NCBI GenBank assembly: GCA_027563935.2 | Contig: CM050448.1 | Span: 70,131,843 to 70,195,842, forward strand | DNA length: 64,000 bases | Reading direction: 5' to 3' | From: Costus lasius | Taxonomy: Eukaryota; Streptophyta; Magnoliopsida; Zingiberales; Costaceae | In this document: in pieces, positions 27,001-39,186 of the stretch | Layout of the letters: every line of letters starts with the position of its first letter | Position numbering within the stretch: the first letter of the stretch is position 1 | Translations under genes and position numbers: made by a program | Notes under the pieces: generated by a model | Databases searched by the model: none | What the model saw: the letters and a program-made list of their open reading frames with translations, nothing else | What the model was told of the DNA's origin: nothing

Positions 27001-30000
27001 ATCTCGATATTGTTGTTAATATTGATATTGATCTAATTATGATGAAAATTTTGAACTCGATTATGAGCTTTAATTGTTATTAATCTTATTCTCATTCTTA
27101 ATTATAACACTGATCTTATTCTTGATAATTATCTTCATCTTCATTTTGATCTTTGTTTTCATCTCAGATTTCAGTTTTAATCTTATAATCTTCATCTTTA
27201 TCTTGCTCGTAATATTCATCTTAAACTCGATTTTGATCTCTGTGGAAATATTGATTTTTAATCTTGATATTAATATTTATATTTATCTTGGTCTTTTAAT
27301 AATGAGGATGTTGATCTTGATTATGATCCATATTTGATGTTTATCATTTTGAAATCTTAATTTAATATTGATTTTGTTCATGATCATGATGTTGATCTTG
27401 ATTTTAATCATAATTTCAAACTTCATCTTATGATATTCATCTTTATCTTCTTTTTAATCTTAATCTTAAACTCGATTTTGATATTGTTTGTAATCTTGGT
27501 CTTGAATCTCGATATTGTTGTTAATATTGATATTGATCTAATCATGATGAAAATTTTGAACTCGATTATGAGCTTTAATTGTTATTAATCTTATTCTCAT
27601 TCTTAATTATAACATTGATCTTTTTTTTGATAATTATCTTCATATTCATTTATATTTATCTGGGTCTTTTCATGATGAAGATGTTAATCATGATTATGAT
27701 CCATATTTGATGTTTATCATTTTGAAATCATAATTTAATATTGATTGTGTTCATGATCATGATATAGATCTTCATTTTAATCATGATTTCAAACTTCATC
27801 TTATGATATTCATCTTTATTTTCTTTTTTATCTTAATCTTAAACTCGATTTTTATCTTGTTTATAATCTTGGTCTTCAATCTTCATATTGTTATTAATAT
27901 TGATATTGATCTAATCATGATGAAAATTTTGAACTCGATTATGAGCTTCAATTGTTATTAATCTTATTTTCATTCTTAATTATAACATTGATCTTATTCT
28001 TGATAATTATCTTCATATTCATTTAGATCTCAGTTTTGATTTCAGATTTCAGTTTTAATCTTATAATTTTCATCTAATAATTTTCATCTTAAACTCAATT
28101 TTGCTCTCTGCAGAAATATTGATTTTTAATCTTGATATTAATATTTATATTTATCTTGGTTTTTTAATGATGATACTGTTGATCTTAATTATCATCCATA
28201 TTTGATGTTTATCATTTTGAAATCTTAATTTAATATTGATTTTGTTCATGATCATGATGTTGATCTTGATTTTAATCAAAATTTCAAACTTCAACTTACG
28301 ATATTCATCTTTTTCTTCTTTTTAAACTTAATCTTAAACACGATTTTGATCTAGTTTGTAATCTTGATCTTCAATCTTGATATTGTTTTTGATATTGATA
28401 TTGATCTAATCATGATGAAAATTTTGAACTCGATTATGAGCTTTAATTGTTATTAATCTTATTCTCATTCTTAATTATAACATTGATTTTATTCTTGATA
28501 ATTACCTTCATCTTCATTTTGACCTCAGTTTTGATCTCATATTTCAGTTTTAATCTTATAATCTTCATCTTTATCTTACTCCTAATATTCATCTTAAACT
28601 CAATTTTGATCTCGATGGAAATATTGATTTTCAATCTTGATAATATTATTTATATTTATCTTGATCTTTTAATGATGAGGACGTTGATCTTGATTATGAT
28701 CCATATTTGTTGTTAATCATTTTGCAATCTTAATTTAATATTGATTTTGTTCATGATCATGATGTTGATCTTGATTTTAATCATGATTTCAAACTTCATC
28801 TTATGATATTCATCTTTATCTTCTTTTTAATCTTAATCTTAAACTCGATTTTGATCTTGTTTGTAATCTTAGTCTTCAATCTTGATATTGTTATTGATAT
28901 TGATATTGATCTAATCATGATGAAAATTTTGAACTCGATTATGAACTTTAATTGTTATTAATATTATTCTCATTCTTAATTATAACATTGATTTTATTCT
29001 TGATAATTATCTTCTTCTTCAATTTGATCTCAGTTTTGATCTCATATTTCAGTTTTAATCTTATAATCTTCATTTTTAGTTTGCTCATAATATTCATCTT
29101 AAACTCGATTTTGATCTCGGTGGTAATATTGATTTTCAATCTTGATAATATTATTTATATTTATGTTGGTCTTTTAATGATGAGGATGTTGATCTTGATT
29201 ATGATCAATATTTGATGTTTATCATTGTGCAATCTTAATTTAGTATTGATTTTGTTCATGATCATGATGTTGATCTTGATTTTAATCATGATTTCAAACT
29301 TCATCTTATGATATTCATCTTTATCTTCTTTTTAATCTTAATCTTAAACTGGATTTTGATCTTATTTGTAATCTTGGTCTTCAATCTTGATATTGTTATT
29401 GATATTGATATTGATCTAATCATGATTAAAATTTTTTACTCGATTATGACCTTTAATTGTTATTAATCTTATTCTTATTCTTAATTATAACTTTGATTTT
29501 ATTCTTGATAATTATGTTCATCTTCATTTTGATCTCAGTTTTGATCTCAGATTTCAGTTTTAATCTTATAATCTTCTTCTTTATCTTGCTCCTAATATTC
29601 ATCTTAAACTCGATTTTGATCTCTGTGGAAATATTGATTTTTCATCTTGATATTAATATTTATATTTATCTTGGTCTTTTAATGATGAGGATGTTGATCT
29701 TGATTATGATCCATATTTGATGTTTATCATTTTGAAATCTTAATTTAATATTGATTTTGTTCATGATCATGATGTTGATCTTGATTTTAATCATGATTTC
29801 AAACTTTATCTTATGATATTCATCTTTATCTTCTTTTTAATCTTAATCTTTAACTCGATTTTGATCTTGTTTGTAATCTTGGTCTTCAATCTTGATATTG
29901 ATATTAACATTGATATTGATTTAATCATGATGGAAATTTTGAACTCGATTATGAGCTTTAATTGTTATTAATCTTATTCTCATTCTTAATTATAAGATTG

Positions 30001-30540
30001 ATTTTGTTCTTGATAATTATCTTCATCTTCATTTTGATCTCAGTTTTGATCTCAGTTTCAGTTTTAATCTTATAATCTTCATCTTTATCTTGCTCCTAAT
30101 ATTCATCTTAAACTCGATTTTGATCTCTGTGGAAATATTGATTTTTAATTTTGATATTAATATTTATATTTATCTTGGTCTTCTAATGATGAGGAGGTTG
30201 ATCTTGATTATGATCCATATTTGATGTTTATCATTTTGAAATCATAATTTAATATTGATTGTGTTCATGATCATGATGTAGATCTTGATTTTAATCATGA
30301 TTTCAAACTTTATCTTATGATATTCATCTTTATTTTCTTTTTAATCTTATTCTTAAACTCGATTTTGAACTTGTTTATAATCTTTGTCTTCAATCTTCAT
30401 ATTGTTATTAATATTGATATTGATCTAATCATGATAAAAATTTTGAACTCGATTATGAGCTTCAATTGTTATTAATCTTATTTTCATTCTTAATTATAAC
30501 ATTGATCTTATTCTTGATAATTATCTTCATATACATTTTG

Positions 30541-30625
30541 ATCTCAGTTTTATCTTATTCTTGATAATTATCTTCATATTCATTTTTATGAGCTTCAATT
30601 GTTATTTATATTTATCTTGATCTTT
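30541..30625. other. Rearrangement junction inside satellite
   Basis: A short stretch (CTTATTCTTGATAATTATC and following) from about 30490 is repeated at about 30550, followed by a fragment GAGCTTCAATTGTTATT that runs straight into TATTTATCTTGATC. To the left the array is of the 986-bp A-B type. To the right it is the TCGGTGGTAATATTGAG type seen at 14.4-17 kb. This marks an unequal-exchange or repair breakpoint. Confidence 0.7.
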
Positions 30626-31350
30626 TAATGATGAGGATGTTGATCTTGATCTCGGTTTTAATGTTGTTGATCTTGATCTCGGTGGTAATATTGAGTTTTA
30701 ATCTTGATATTAATATTTATATTTATCTTGGCCTTCTACTGATGAGGATGTTGATCTTGACTGTGATCCATATTTGATGTTTATCATTTTGTAATCTTAA
30801 TTTAATATTGATTTTGTTCATGATCATGATGTTGATCTTGATTTTAATCATGATTTCAAACTTCATCTTATGATATTCATCTTTATCTTCTTTTTAATCT
30901 TAATCTTAAACTCGATTTTGATCTTGTTTGTAATCTTGGTCTTCTTCATTTTGATCTCAGTTTTGATCTCATATTTCAGTTTTAATCTTATAATCTTCAT
31001 CTTTATCTTGCTCCTAATATTCATCTTAAACTCGATTTTGATCTCGGTGGTAATATTGATTTTCAATCTTGATAATATTATTTATATTTATGTTGGTCTT
31101 TTAATGATGAGGATGTTGATCTTGATTATGATCAATATTTGATGTTTATCATTTTGGAATCTTAATTTAAAATTGATTTTGTTCATGATCACGATGTTGA
31201 TCTTGATTTTAATCATGATTTCAAATTTCATCTTATGATATTCATCTTTATCTTCTTTTTAATCTTAATCTTAAACTTGATTTTGATCTTGTTTGTAATC
31301 TTGGTTTCAAATCTTGATATTGTTATTAATATTGAACTCGATTATAAACT

Positions 31351-33370
31351 TTAATTGTTATTAATCTTATTCTCATTCTTAATTATAACATTGATTTTAT
31401 TCTTGATAATTATCTTCATCTTCATTTTGATCTCAGTTTTGTTCTCAGATTTTAGTTTTAATCTTATAATCTTCATCTTTATCTTACTCCTAATATTCAT
31501 GTGAAACTCGATTTTGATCTCTGTGGAGATATAGAGTTTCAATCTTGATATTAATATTTATATTTATCTTGGTCTTTTGATAAAGAGGATGTTGGTCTTG
31601 ATTATGATCCATATTTGATATTTATCACTTTGAAATCTTAATTTAATATTGATTTTGTTCATGATCATGATGTTGATCTTGATTTTAATCATGATTTCAA
31701 TCTTCATCTTAGGATATACATCTTTACATTCTTTTTAATCTTATTCTTAAACTCGATTTTGATCTTGTTTGTAATCTTGGTCTTGAATCTCGATATTGTT
31801 GTTAATATTAATATTGATCTAATCATGATGAAAATTTTGAACTCTATTATAAGCTTTAATTGTTATTAATCTTATTCTCATTCTTAATTATAATATTGAT
31901 TTTATTCTTGATAATTATCTTCATCTTCATTTTGATCTCAGTTTTGATCTCACATTTTAGTTTTAATCTTATAATCGTCATCTTTATCTTGCTCCTAATA
32001 TTCATCTTAAACTCGATTTTGATCTCTATGGAAATATTGATTTTTAATCTTGATATTAATATTTATGTTTATCTTGGTCTTCTAATGATGAGGATGTTGA
32101 TCTTGATTATAATCCATATTTGATATTTATCATTTTGAAATCTTAATTTAATATTGATTTTGTTCCTGATCATGATGTTGATCATGATTTTAAACATGAT
32201 TTCAAACTTCATCTTATGATATTCATCTTTATCTTCTTTTTAATCTTAATCTTAAACTCGATTTTGATCTTGTTTGTAATCTTGGTCTTCAATCTTGATA
32301 TTGTTTTTGATATTGATATTGATCTAATCATGATGAAAATTTTGAACTCGATTATGAACTTTAATTGTTATTAATCTTATTCTCATTCTTAATTATAACA
32401 TTGATTTTATTCTTGATAATTATCTTCATCTTCATTTTGATCTCAGTTTTGTTCTCAGATTTTAGTTTTAATCTTATAATCTTCATCTTTATCTTACTCC
32501 TAATATTCATGTGAAACTCGATTTTGATCTCTGTGGAGATATAGAGTTTCAATCTTGATATTAATATTTATATTTATCTTGGTCTTTTGATAAAGAGGAT
32601 GTTGGTCTTGATTATGATCCATATTTGATATTTATCACTTTGAAATCTTAATTTAATATTGATTTTGTTCATGATCATGATGTTGATCTTGATTTTAATC
32701 ATGATTTCAAACTTCATCTTAGGATATACATCTTTACATTCTTTTTAATCTTAATCTTAAACTCGATTTTGATCTTGTTTGTAATCTTGGTCTTGAATCT
32801 CGATATTGTTGTTAATATTAATATTGATCTAATCATGATGAAAATTTTGAACTCTATTATAAGCTTTAATTGTTATTAATCTTATTCTCATTCTTAATTA
32901 TAATATTGATTTTATTCTTGATAATTATCTTCATCTTCATTTTGATCTCAGTTTTGATCTCACATTTTAGTTTTAATCTTATAATCGTCATCTTTATCTT
33001 GCTCCTAATATTCATCTTAAACTCGATTTTGATCTCTATGGAAATATTGATTTTTAATCTTGATATTAATATTTATGTTTATCTTGGTCTTCTAATGATG
33101 AGGATGTTGATCTTGATTATAATCCATATTTGATATTTATCATTTTGAAATCTTAATTTAATATTGATTTTGTTCCTGATAATGATGTTGATCATGATTT
33201 TAAGCATGATTTCAAACTTCATCTTATGATATTCATCTTTATCTTCTTTTTAATCTTAATCTTAAACTCGATTTTGATCTTGTTTGTAATCTTGGTCTTC
33301 AATCTTGATATTGTTTTTGATATTGATATTGATCTAATCATGATGAAAATTTTGAACTCGATTATGAACT
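31351..33370. repeat. Recent 1010-bp tandem duplication in satellite
   Basis: 31351-32360 and 32361-33370 are almost identical head-to-tail copies of a dimer. Landmarks 31351/32361 and 31860/32870 are each 1010 bp apart. Only a few substitutions were seen (for example TTCAATC versus TTCAAAC near 31697/32707). The sister block at 16908-17921 has one copy. Confidence 0.85.
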
Positions 33371-33681
33371 TTAATTGTTATTAATCTTATTCTCATTCTT
33401 AATTATAACATTGATTTTATTCAAGATAATTATCTTCAACTTCATTTTGATCTCAGATTTCAGTTTTAATCTTATAATCTTCATCTTTATCTTGCTCCTA
33501 ATATTCATCTTAAACTCGATTTTGATCTCTATGGAGATATTGAGTTTTAATCTTGATATTAATATTTATATTTATCTTGGTCTTTTAATAATGAGGATGT
33601 TGATCTTGATTATGATCCATATTTGATGTTTACCATTTTGAAATATTAATTTAATATTCATTTTGTTCATGATCATGATGT

Positions 33682-35074
33682 TGATCAGGTTGGAGAGTTG
33701 CTTGGCGAGAGTCTCCTTCTTTCCTTTCGTCCACCTTCACGCATCCGAGAGTTCTCTCTCGAGAGGAAGCGGCGGGGCACAAGAAAGGGAGAGAGCAATG
33801 TGGCGACGTGAGGCGTGTGAAAGTGGCTTCTAAAAATAGTAACCACCTCTTCATGCGACCATGAAGTTTTACCCCAATCGCAACTTGTTCTAGATTTGAA
33901 CCAAGCGCTCATCCATGAGCTGGTTTAATTTAATTCGGTTCAAATACCAAATAACCCAAGCCACTTGGTCTAGATCTCAATTAAACCCTAAGGCTCCAGA
34001 TCTGACCGTTCATCTCTTTGATGCTTCTGATCTTACCGATCTAGCATCCATTCTCTCGATCGAAGCTTACCGATCTCAAGCCCTAATCAATCAAACATGA
34101 TCAGACCAGATCTGGCTTACAATCAGAGATTAATTCCCTTTAAACTGAACCTGAACAATTCAGTCCATACGATCTGACTTAAGTAAGTCATATCATCAAA
34201 TTGTGCGACCCTGAGGGTTTCCTTTAAATGTCGGTAACGATAACTCACGTTATCACGATCAGTGAGGGGTATCTAGCAACACATCACTGTCTCCCGATAT
34301 AAAGGAAAGAGTCTTCCAAGACTACACCCAAACCACAGCACAAGTGTGAATCAACTTCACAAGGCATACATGTTTCCTTTGCCACTGGACGTTCTTATTG
34401 GACAAGCCTGTCAAGCTTGTAACTCCAATATGATGAGCATGATTAGATCAGATGAACAGAGTCACCTAGGTATGGCCATACACTTTCTCAATCATCTCAT
34501 AGGGGGGCCCCATTAGAACATCACACTCCTTAACCAAGGAGACAGCAATCCTTTATCTATCACTAGTGCCCCTAACCTGACTCAAGCTCACCATCCAAGA
34601 TAGTCTATAATCATTATGTTTCAAATGATATTGAACTACCTCAAAACAATGACAATCATCATTTAGAAAACACAAGTGATCTCAAGTCAGAGGAAATGTG
34701 CCACTTGTTACAATCAAGGATTATTCACATTGTGACAAGCAATTGAATATCCTAGTAGGGTCTGTCCAGTACATCCAATGTACCCATGAGTCTACATCTT
34801 ATTCCATGCTCGAAGCATCCTATAAGATTAGAACACATATTAGTCTCAATCATATCAAGGCTGTCTCATGTTCACCAAGATATATCAACTAAGGACTTAA
34901 CTGCATGTCAGCCTAGCTGAACAGCTTTGAGACATTATTCAGAAGAACATATATTGCAGCAGACAATGTAGCAACCTGAATAATAACCATGCCTTTATAA
35001 ACATAAGAGTTTATTACATGATACTGATACAATCCCAAGGCCTCAAACATTAGCCTTAAGGGCATACCCCAACA
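33682..35074 (-). mobile_element. Solo or truncated Copia-family LTR
   Basis: From about 33899 to 35074 this aligns with the LTRs of Copia-1, -2 and -3 and ends CCCCAACA like them. No primer-binding site, coding region or second LTR adjoins it. The first about 215 bp (33684-33898) do not align visibly with the other LTRs and include a perfect CTCTCGAGAG palindrome; they may be a diverged LTR end or foreign sequence. The left boundary is uncertain at 33682-33691. The flanks give GATGT and GATTT, not a perfect 5-bp duplication. Compared with the sister array at 18.2-18.7 kb, about 483 bp of satellite is missing across the site, which favours inter-element LTR recombination over a clean solo LTR. 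Confidence 0.8.
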
Positions 35075-38000
35075 GATTTTGTTCATGATCATGATGTTGA
35101 TCTTGATCTCGGTGGAAATATTGATTTTTAATCTTGATATTAATATTTATATTTATCTTGGTCTTCTAATGATGAGGATGTTGATCTTTATTATGATCTA
35201 TATTTCATGTTTATAATTTTGGAATCTTAATTTAAAATTGATTTTGTTCATGATCATGATGTTGATCTTGATTTTAATCATAATTTCAAACATCAACATA
35301 TGATATTCATCTTTTTCTTCTTTTTAATCTTAATTTTAAACTCGATTTTGATCTTGTTTGTAATCTTTGTCTTGAATCTCGATATTGTTGTCAATATTGA
35401 TATTGATCTAATCATGATGAAAATTTTGAACTCGATTATGAGCTTTAATTGTTATTAATCTTATTCTCATTCTTAATTATAACACTGATCTTATTCTTGA
35501 TAATTATCTTCATCTTCATTTTGATCTCAGTTTTGATCTCATATTTCAGTTTTAATCTTATAATCTTCATCTTTATCTTGCTCCTAATATTCATCTTAAA
35601 CTCGATTTTGATCTCTGTGGAAATATTGATTTTTAATCATGATATTAATATTTATATTTATCTTGGTCTTCTAATGATGAGGAAGTTGATCTTGATTATG
35701 ATCCATATTTGATGTTTATCATTTTGGAATCTTAATTTAAAATTGATTTTGTTCATGATCATGATGTTGATCTTGATTTTAATCTTGATTTCAAACTTCA
35801 TCTTATGTTATTCATCTTTATCTTCTTTTTAATCTTAATCTTAAACTCGATTTTGATCTTGTTTGTAATCTTGGCCTTCAATCTTGATATTGTTATTGAT
35901 ATTGATATTGATCTAATCATGATGAAAATTTTGAACTCGATTATGAACTTTAATTGTTATTTAATCTTATTCTCATTCTTAATTATAACATTGATTTTAT
36001 TCTTGATAATTATCTTCATCTTCATTTTGATCTCAGTTTTGATCTCAGATTTTAGTTTTAATCTTGTAATCTTCATCTTTATCTTGCTCCTAATATTCAT
36101 CTTAAACTCGATTTTTGATCTCTGTGGAAATATTTATTTTTAATCTTGATATTAATATTTATATTTATCTTGGTCTTCTAATGATGAGGATGTTGGTCTT
36201 GATTATGATCCAAATTTGATGTTTATCATTTTGGAATCATAATTTAAAATTGATTTTGTTCATGATCATGATGTTGATCTTGATTTTAATCATGATTTCA
36301 AACTTCATCTTATGATATTCATCTTTATCTTCTTTTTAATCTTAATCTTAAACTCGATTTTGATCTTGTTTGTAATCTTAGTCTTCAATCTTGATATTGT
36401 TATTGATATTGATATTGATCTAATCATGATGAAAATTTTGAACTCGATTATGAACTTTAATTGTTATTAATCTTATTCTCATTCTTAATTATAAGATTGA
36501 TTTTATTCTTGATAATTATCTTCATCTTCATTTTGATCTCAGTTTTGATCTCAGTTTCAGTTTTAATCTTATAATTTTCATCTTTATCTTGCTCCTAATA
36601 TTCATCTTAAACTCGATTTTGATCTCTGTGGAAATATTGATTTTTAATCTTGATATTAATATTTATATTTATCTTGGTCTTCTAATGATGAGGATGTTGA
36701 TCTTGATTATGATCCATATTTGATGTTTATCATTTTGGAATCTTAATTTAAAATTGATTTTGTTCATGATCATGATGTTGATCTTGATTTTAATCATGAT
36801 TTCAAACTTCATCTTATGATATTCATCTTTATCTTCTTTTTAATCTTAATCTTAAACTCGATTTTGATCTTGTTTGTAATCTTGGTCTTCAATCTTGATA
36901 TTGTTATTAATATTGATATTGATCTAATCATGATGAAAATTTTGAACTCGATTATGAGCTTCAATTGTTATTAATCTTATTTTCATTCTTAATTATAACA
37001 TTGATCTTATTCTTGATAATTATCTTCATATTCATTTTGATCTCAGTTTTGATTTCAGATTTCAGTTTTAATCTTATAATTTTCATCTTAAACTCGATTT
37101 TGCTCTATGCGGAAATATTGATTTTTTAACTTGATATTAATATTTATATTTATCTTGATTTTTTATTGATGATACTGTTGATCTTAATTATGATCCATAT
37201 TTGATGTTTATCATTTTGAAATCTTAATTTAATATTAATTTTCTTCATGATCATGATGTTGATCTTGATTTTAATCATAATTTCAAACATCAACATATGA
37301 TATTCATCTTTTTCTTCTTTTTAATCTTAATCTTAAACTCGATTTTGATCTTGTTTGTAATCTTGGTCTTGAATCTCGATATTGTTGTTAATATTGATAT
37401 TGATCTAATCATAATGAAAATTTTGAACTCGATTATGAGCTTTAATTGTTATTAATCTTATTCTCATTCTTAATTATAACACTGATCTTATTCTTGATAA
37501 TTATCTTCATCTTCATTTTGATCTCAGTTTTGATCTCATATTTCAGTTTTAATCTTATAATCTTCATCTTTATCTTGCTCGTAATATTCATCTTAAACTC
37601 GATTTTGATCTCTGTGGAAATATTGATTTTTAATCTTGATATTAATATTTATATTTATCTTGGTCTTCTAATGATGAGGAAGTTGATCTTGATTATGATC
37701 CATATTTGATGTTTATCATTTTGAAATCATAATTTAATATTGATTGTGTTCATGATCATGATGTAGATCTTGATTTTAATCATGATTTCAAACTTTATCT
37801 TATGATATTCATCTTTATTTTCTTTTTAATCTTATTCTTAAACTCGATTTTGATCTTTTTTATAATCTTGGTCTTCAATCTTCATATTGTTATTAATATT
37901 GATATTGATCTAATCATGATGAAAATTTTGAACTCGATTATGAGCTTCAATTGTTATTAATCTTATTTTCATTCTTAATTATAACATTGATCTTATTCTT

Positions 38001-39186
38001 GATAATTATCTTCATATTCATTTTGATCTCAGTTTTGATTTCAGATTTTAATTTTAATCTTATAATTTTCATCTTAAACTCGATTTTGCTCTCTAAGGAA
38101 ATATTGATTTTTTAACTTGATATTAATATTTATATTTATCTTGATTTTTTAATGTTGATACTGTTGATCTTAATTATGATCCATATTTGATGTTTATCAT
38201 TTTGAAATCTTAATTTAATATTGATTTTGTTCATGATCATGATGTTGATCTTGATTTTAATCATAATTTCAAACATCAACATATGATATTCATCTTTTTC
38301 TTGTTTTTAATCTTAATCTTAAACTCGATTTTGATCTTGTTTGTAATCTTGGTCTTGAATCTCGATATTGTTGTTAATATTCATATTGATCTAATCATGA
38401 TGAAAATTTTGAACTCGATTATGAGCTTTAATTGTTATTAATCTTATTCTCATTCTTAATTATAACACTGATCTTATTCTTGATAATTATCTTCATCTTC
38501 ATTTTGATCTTAGTTTTCATCTCAGATTTCAGTTTTAATCTTATAATCTTGATCTATATCTTGCTCCCAATATTCATCTTAAACTCGATTTTGATCTCTG
38601 TGGAAATATTGATTTTTAATCTTGATATTAATATTTATATTTATCTTGGTCTTTTAATAATGAGGATGTTGATCTTGATTATGATCCATATTTGATGTTT
38701 ATCACTTTGAAATCTTAATTTAATATTGATTTTGTTCATGATCATGATGTTGATCTTGATTTTAATCATGACTTCAAACTTCATCTTAGGATATACATCT
38801 TTACATTCTTTTTAATCTTAATTTTAAACTCGATTTTGATCTTGTTTGTAATCTTGGTCTTGAATCTCGATATTGTTGTTAATATATTGATATTGATCTA
38901 ATCATGATGAAAATTTTGAACTCTATTATAAGCTTTAATTGTTAATAATCTTATTCTCATTCTTAATTATAATATTGATTTTATTCTTGATAATTATCTT
39001 CATCTTCATTTGGATCTCAGTTTTGATCTCACATTTTAGTTTTAATCTTATAATCGTCATCTTTATCTTGCTCCTAATATTCATCTTAAACTCGATTTTG
39101 ATCTCTATGGAAATATTGATTTTTAATCTTGATATTAATATTTATGTTTATCTTGGTCTTCTAAAGATGAGGATGTTGATCTTGAT
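35075..39186. repeat. Satellite array, second segment
   Basis: Same family as 7697-33686. Landmarks lie at 35449, 35950, about 36460, 36966, 37446, 37950, 38432 and 38939. 35075-36500 parallels 18712-20140 (offset 16363), including the variant TTATTATGATCTATATTTC. 36966-38938 is the A-B-A-B' block also found at 22.1-24.1 kb (offset 14878) and at 58.6-60.6 kb (offset 21680). No gene is supported. Confidence 0.93.
39182..39186 (+). other. Copia-2 target-site duplication, left (TTGAT)
   Basis: TTGAT immediately precedes the 5' LTR and is repeated exactly at 58383-58387 after the 3' LTR. Joining the flanks gives a normal satellite monomer. Confidence 0.95.

Larger units (their letters stand above)
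7697..33686. repeat. AT-rich satellite array, basic monomer about 505 bp
   Basis: Head-to-tail array without detectable non-satellite insertions. Landmarks recurring once per monomer include GATAATTATC, CATGATCATG, AAATTTTGAACTCGATTATG and TTGTTATTAATC. Typical spacings between the TTGTTATTAATC landmark are 499-516 bp (for example 8488, 8995, 9494; 11765, 12270; 28447, 28952, 29457), with longer units of 587-670 bp and dimeric higher-order units elsewhere. By eye about four fifths A+T, with T clearly exceeding A on the plus strand. With 35075-39186 and 58383-61372 the window holds about 33 kb, roughly 65 monomer equivalents. The apparent short ORFs (TTG-started Ile/Leu/Phe-rich on plus, Lys/Asn-rich on minus) follow from composition and are not genes. 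I do not recognise the family. Confidence 0.95.

Noticed and set aside
33651..33912. 67- and 75-codon minus ORFs at the left end of the LTR remnant
   Set aside because: They overlap in different frames across the satellite/LTR joint. No domain is recognised.
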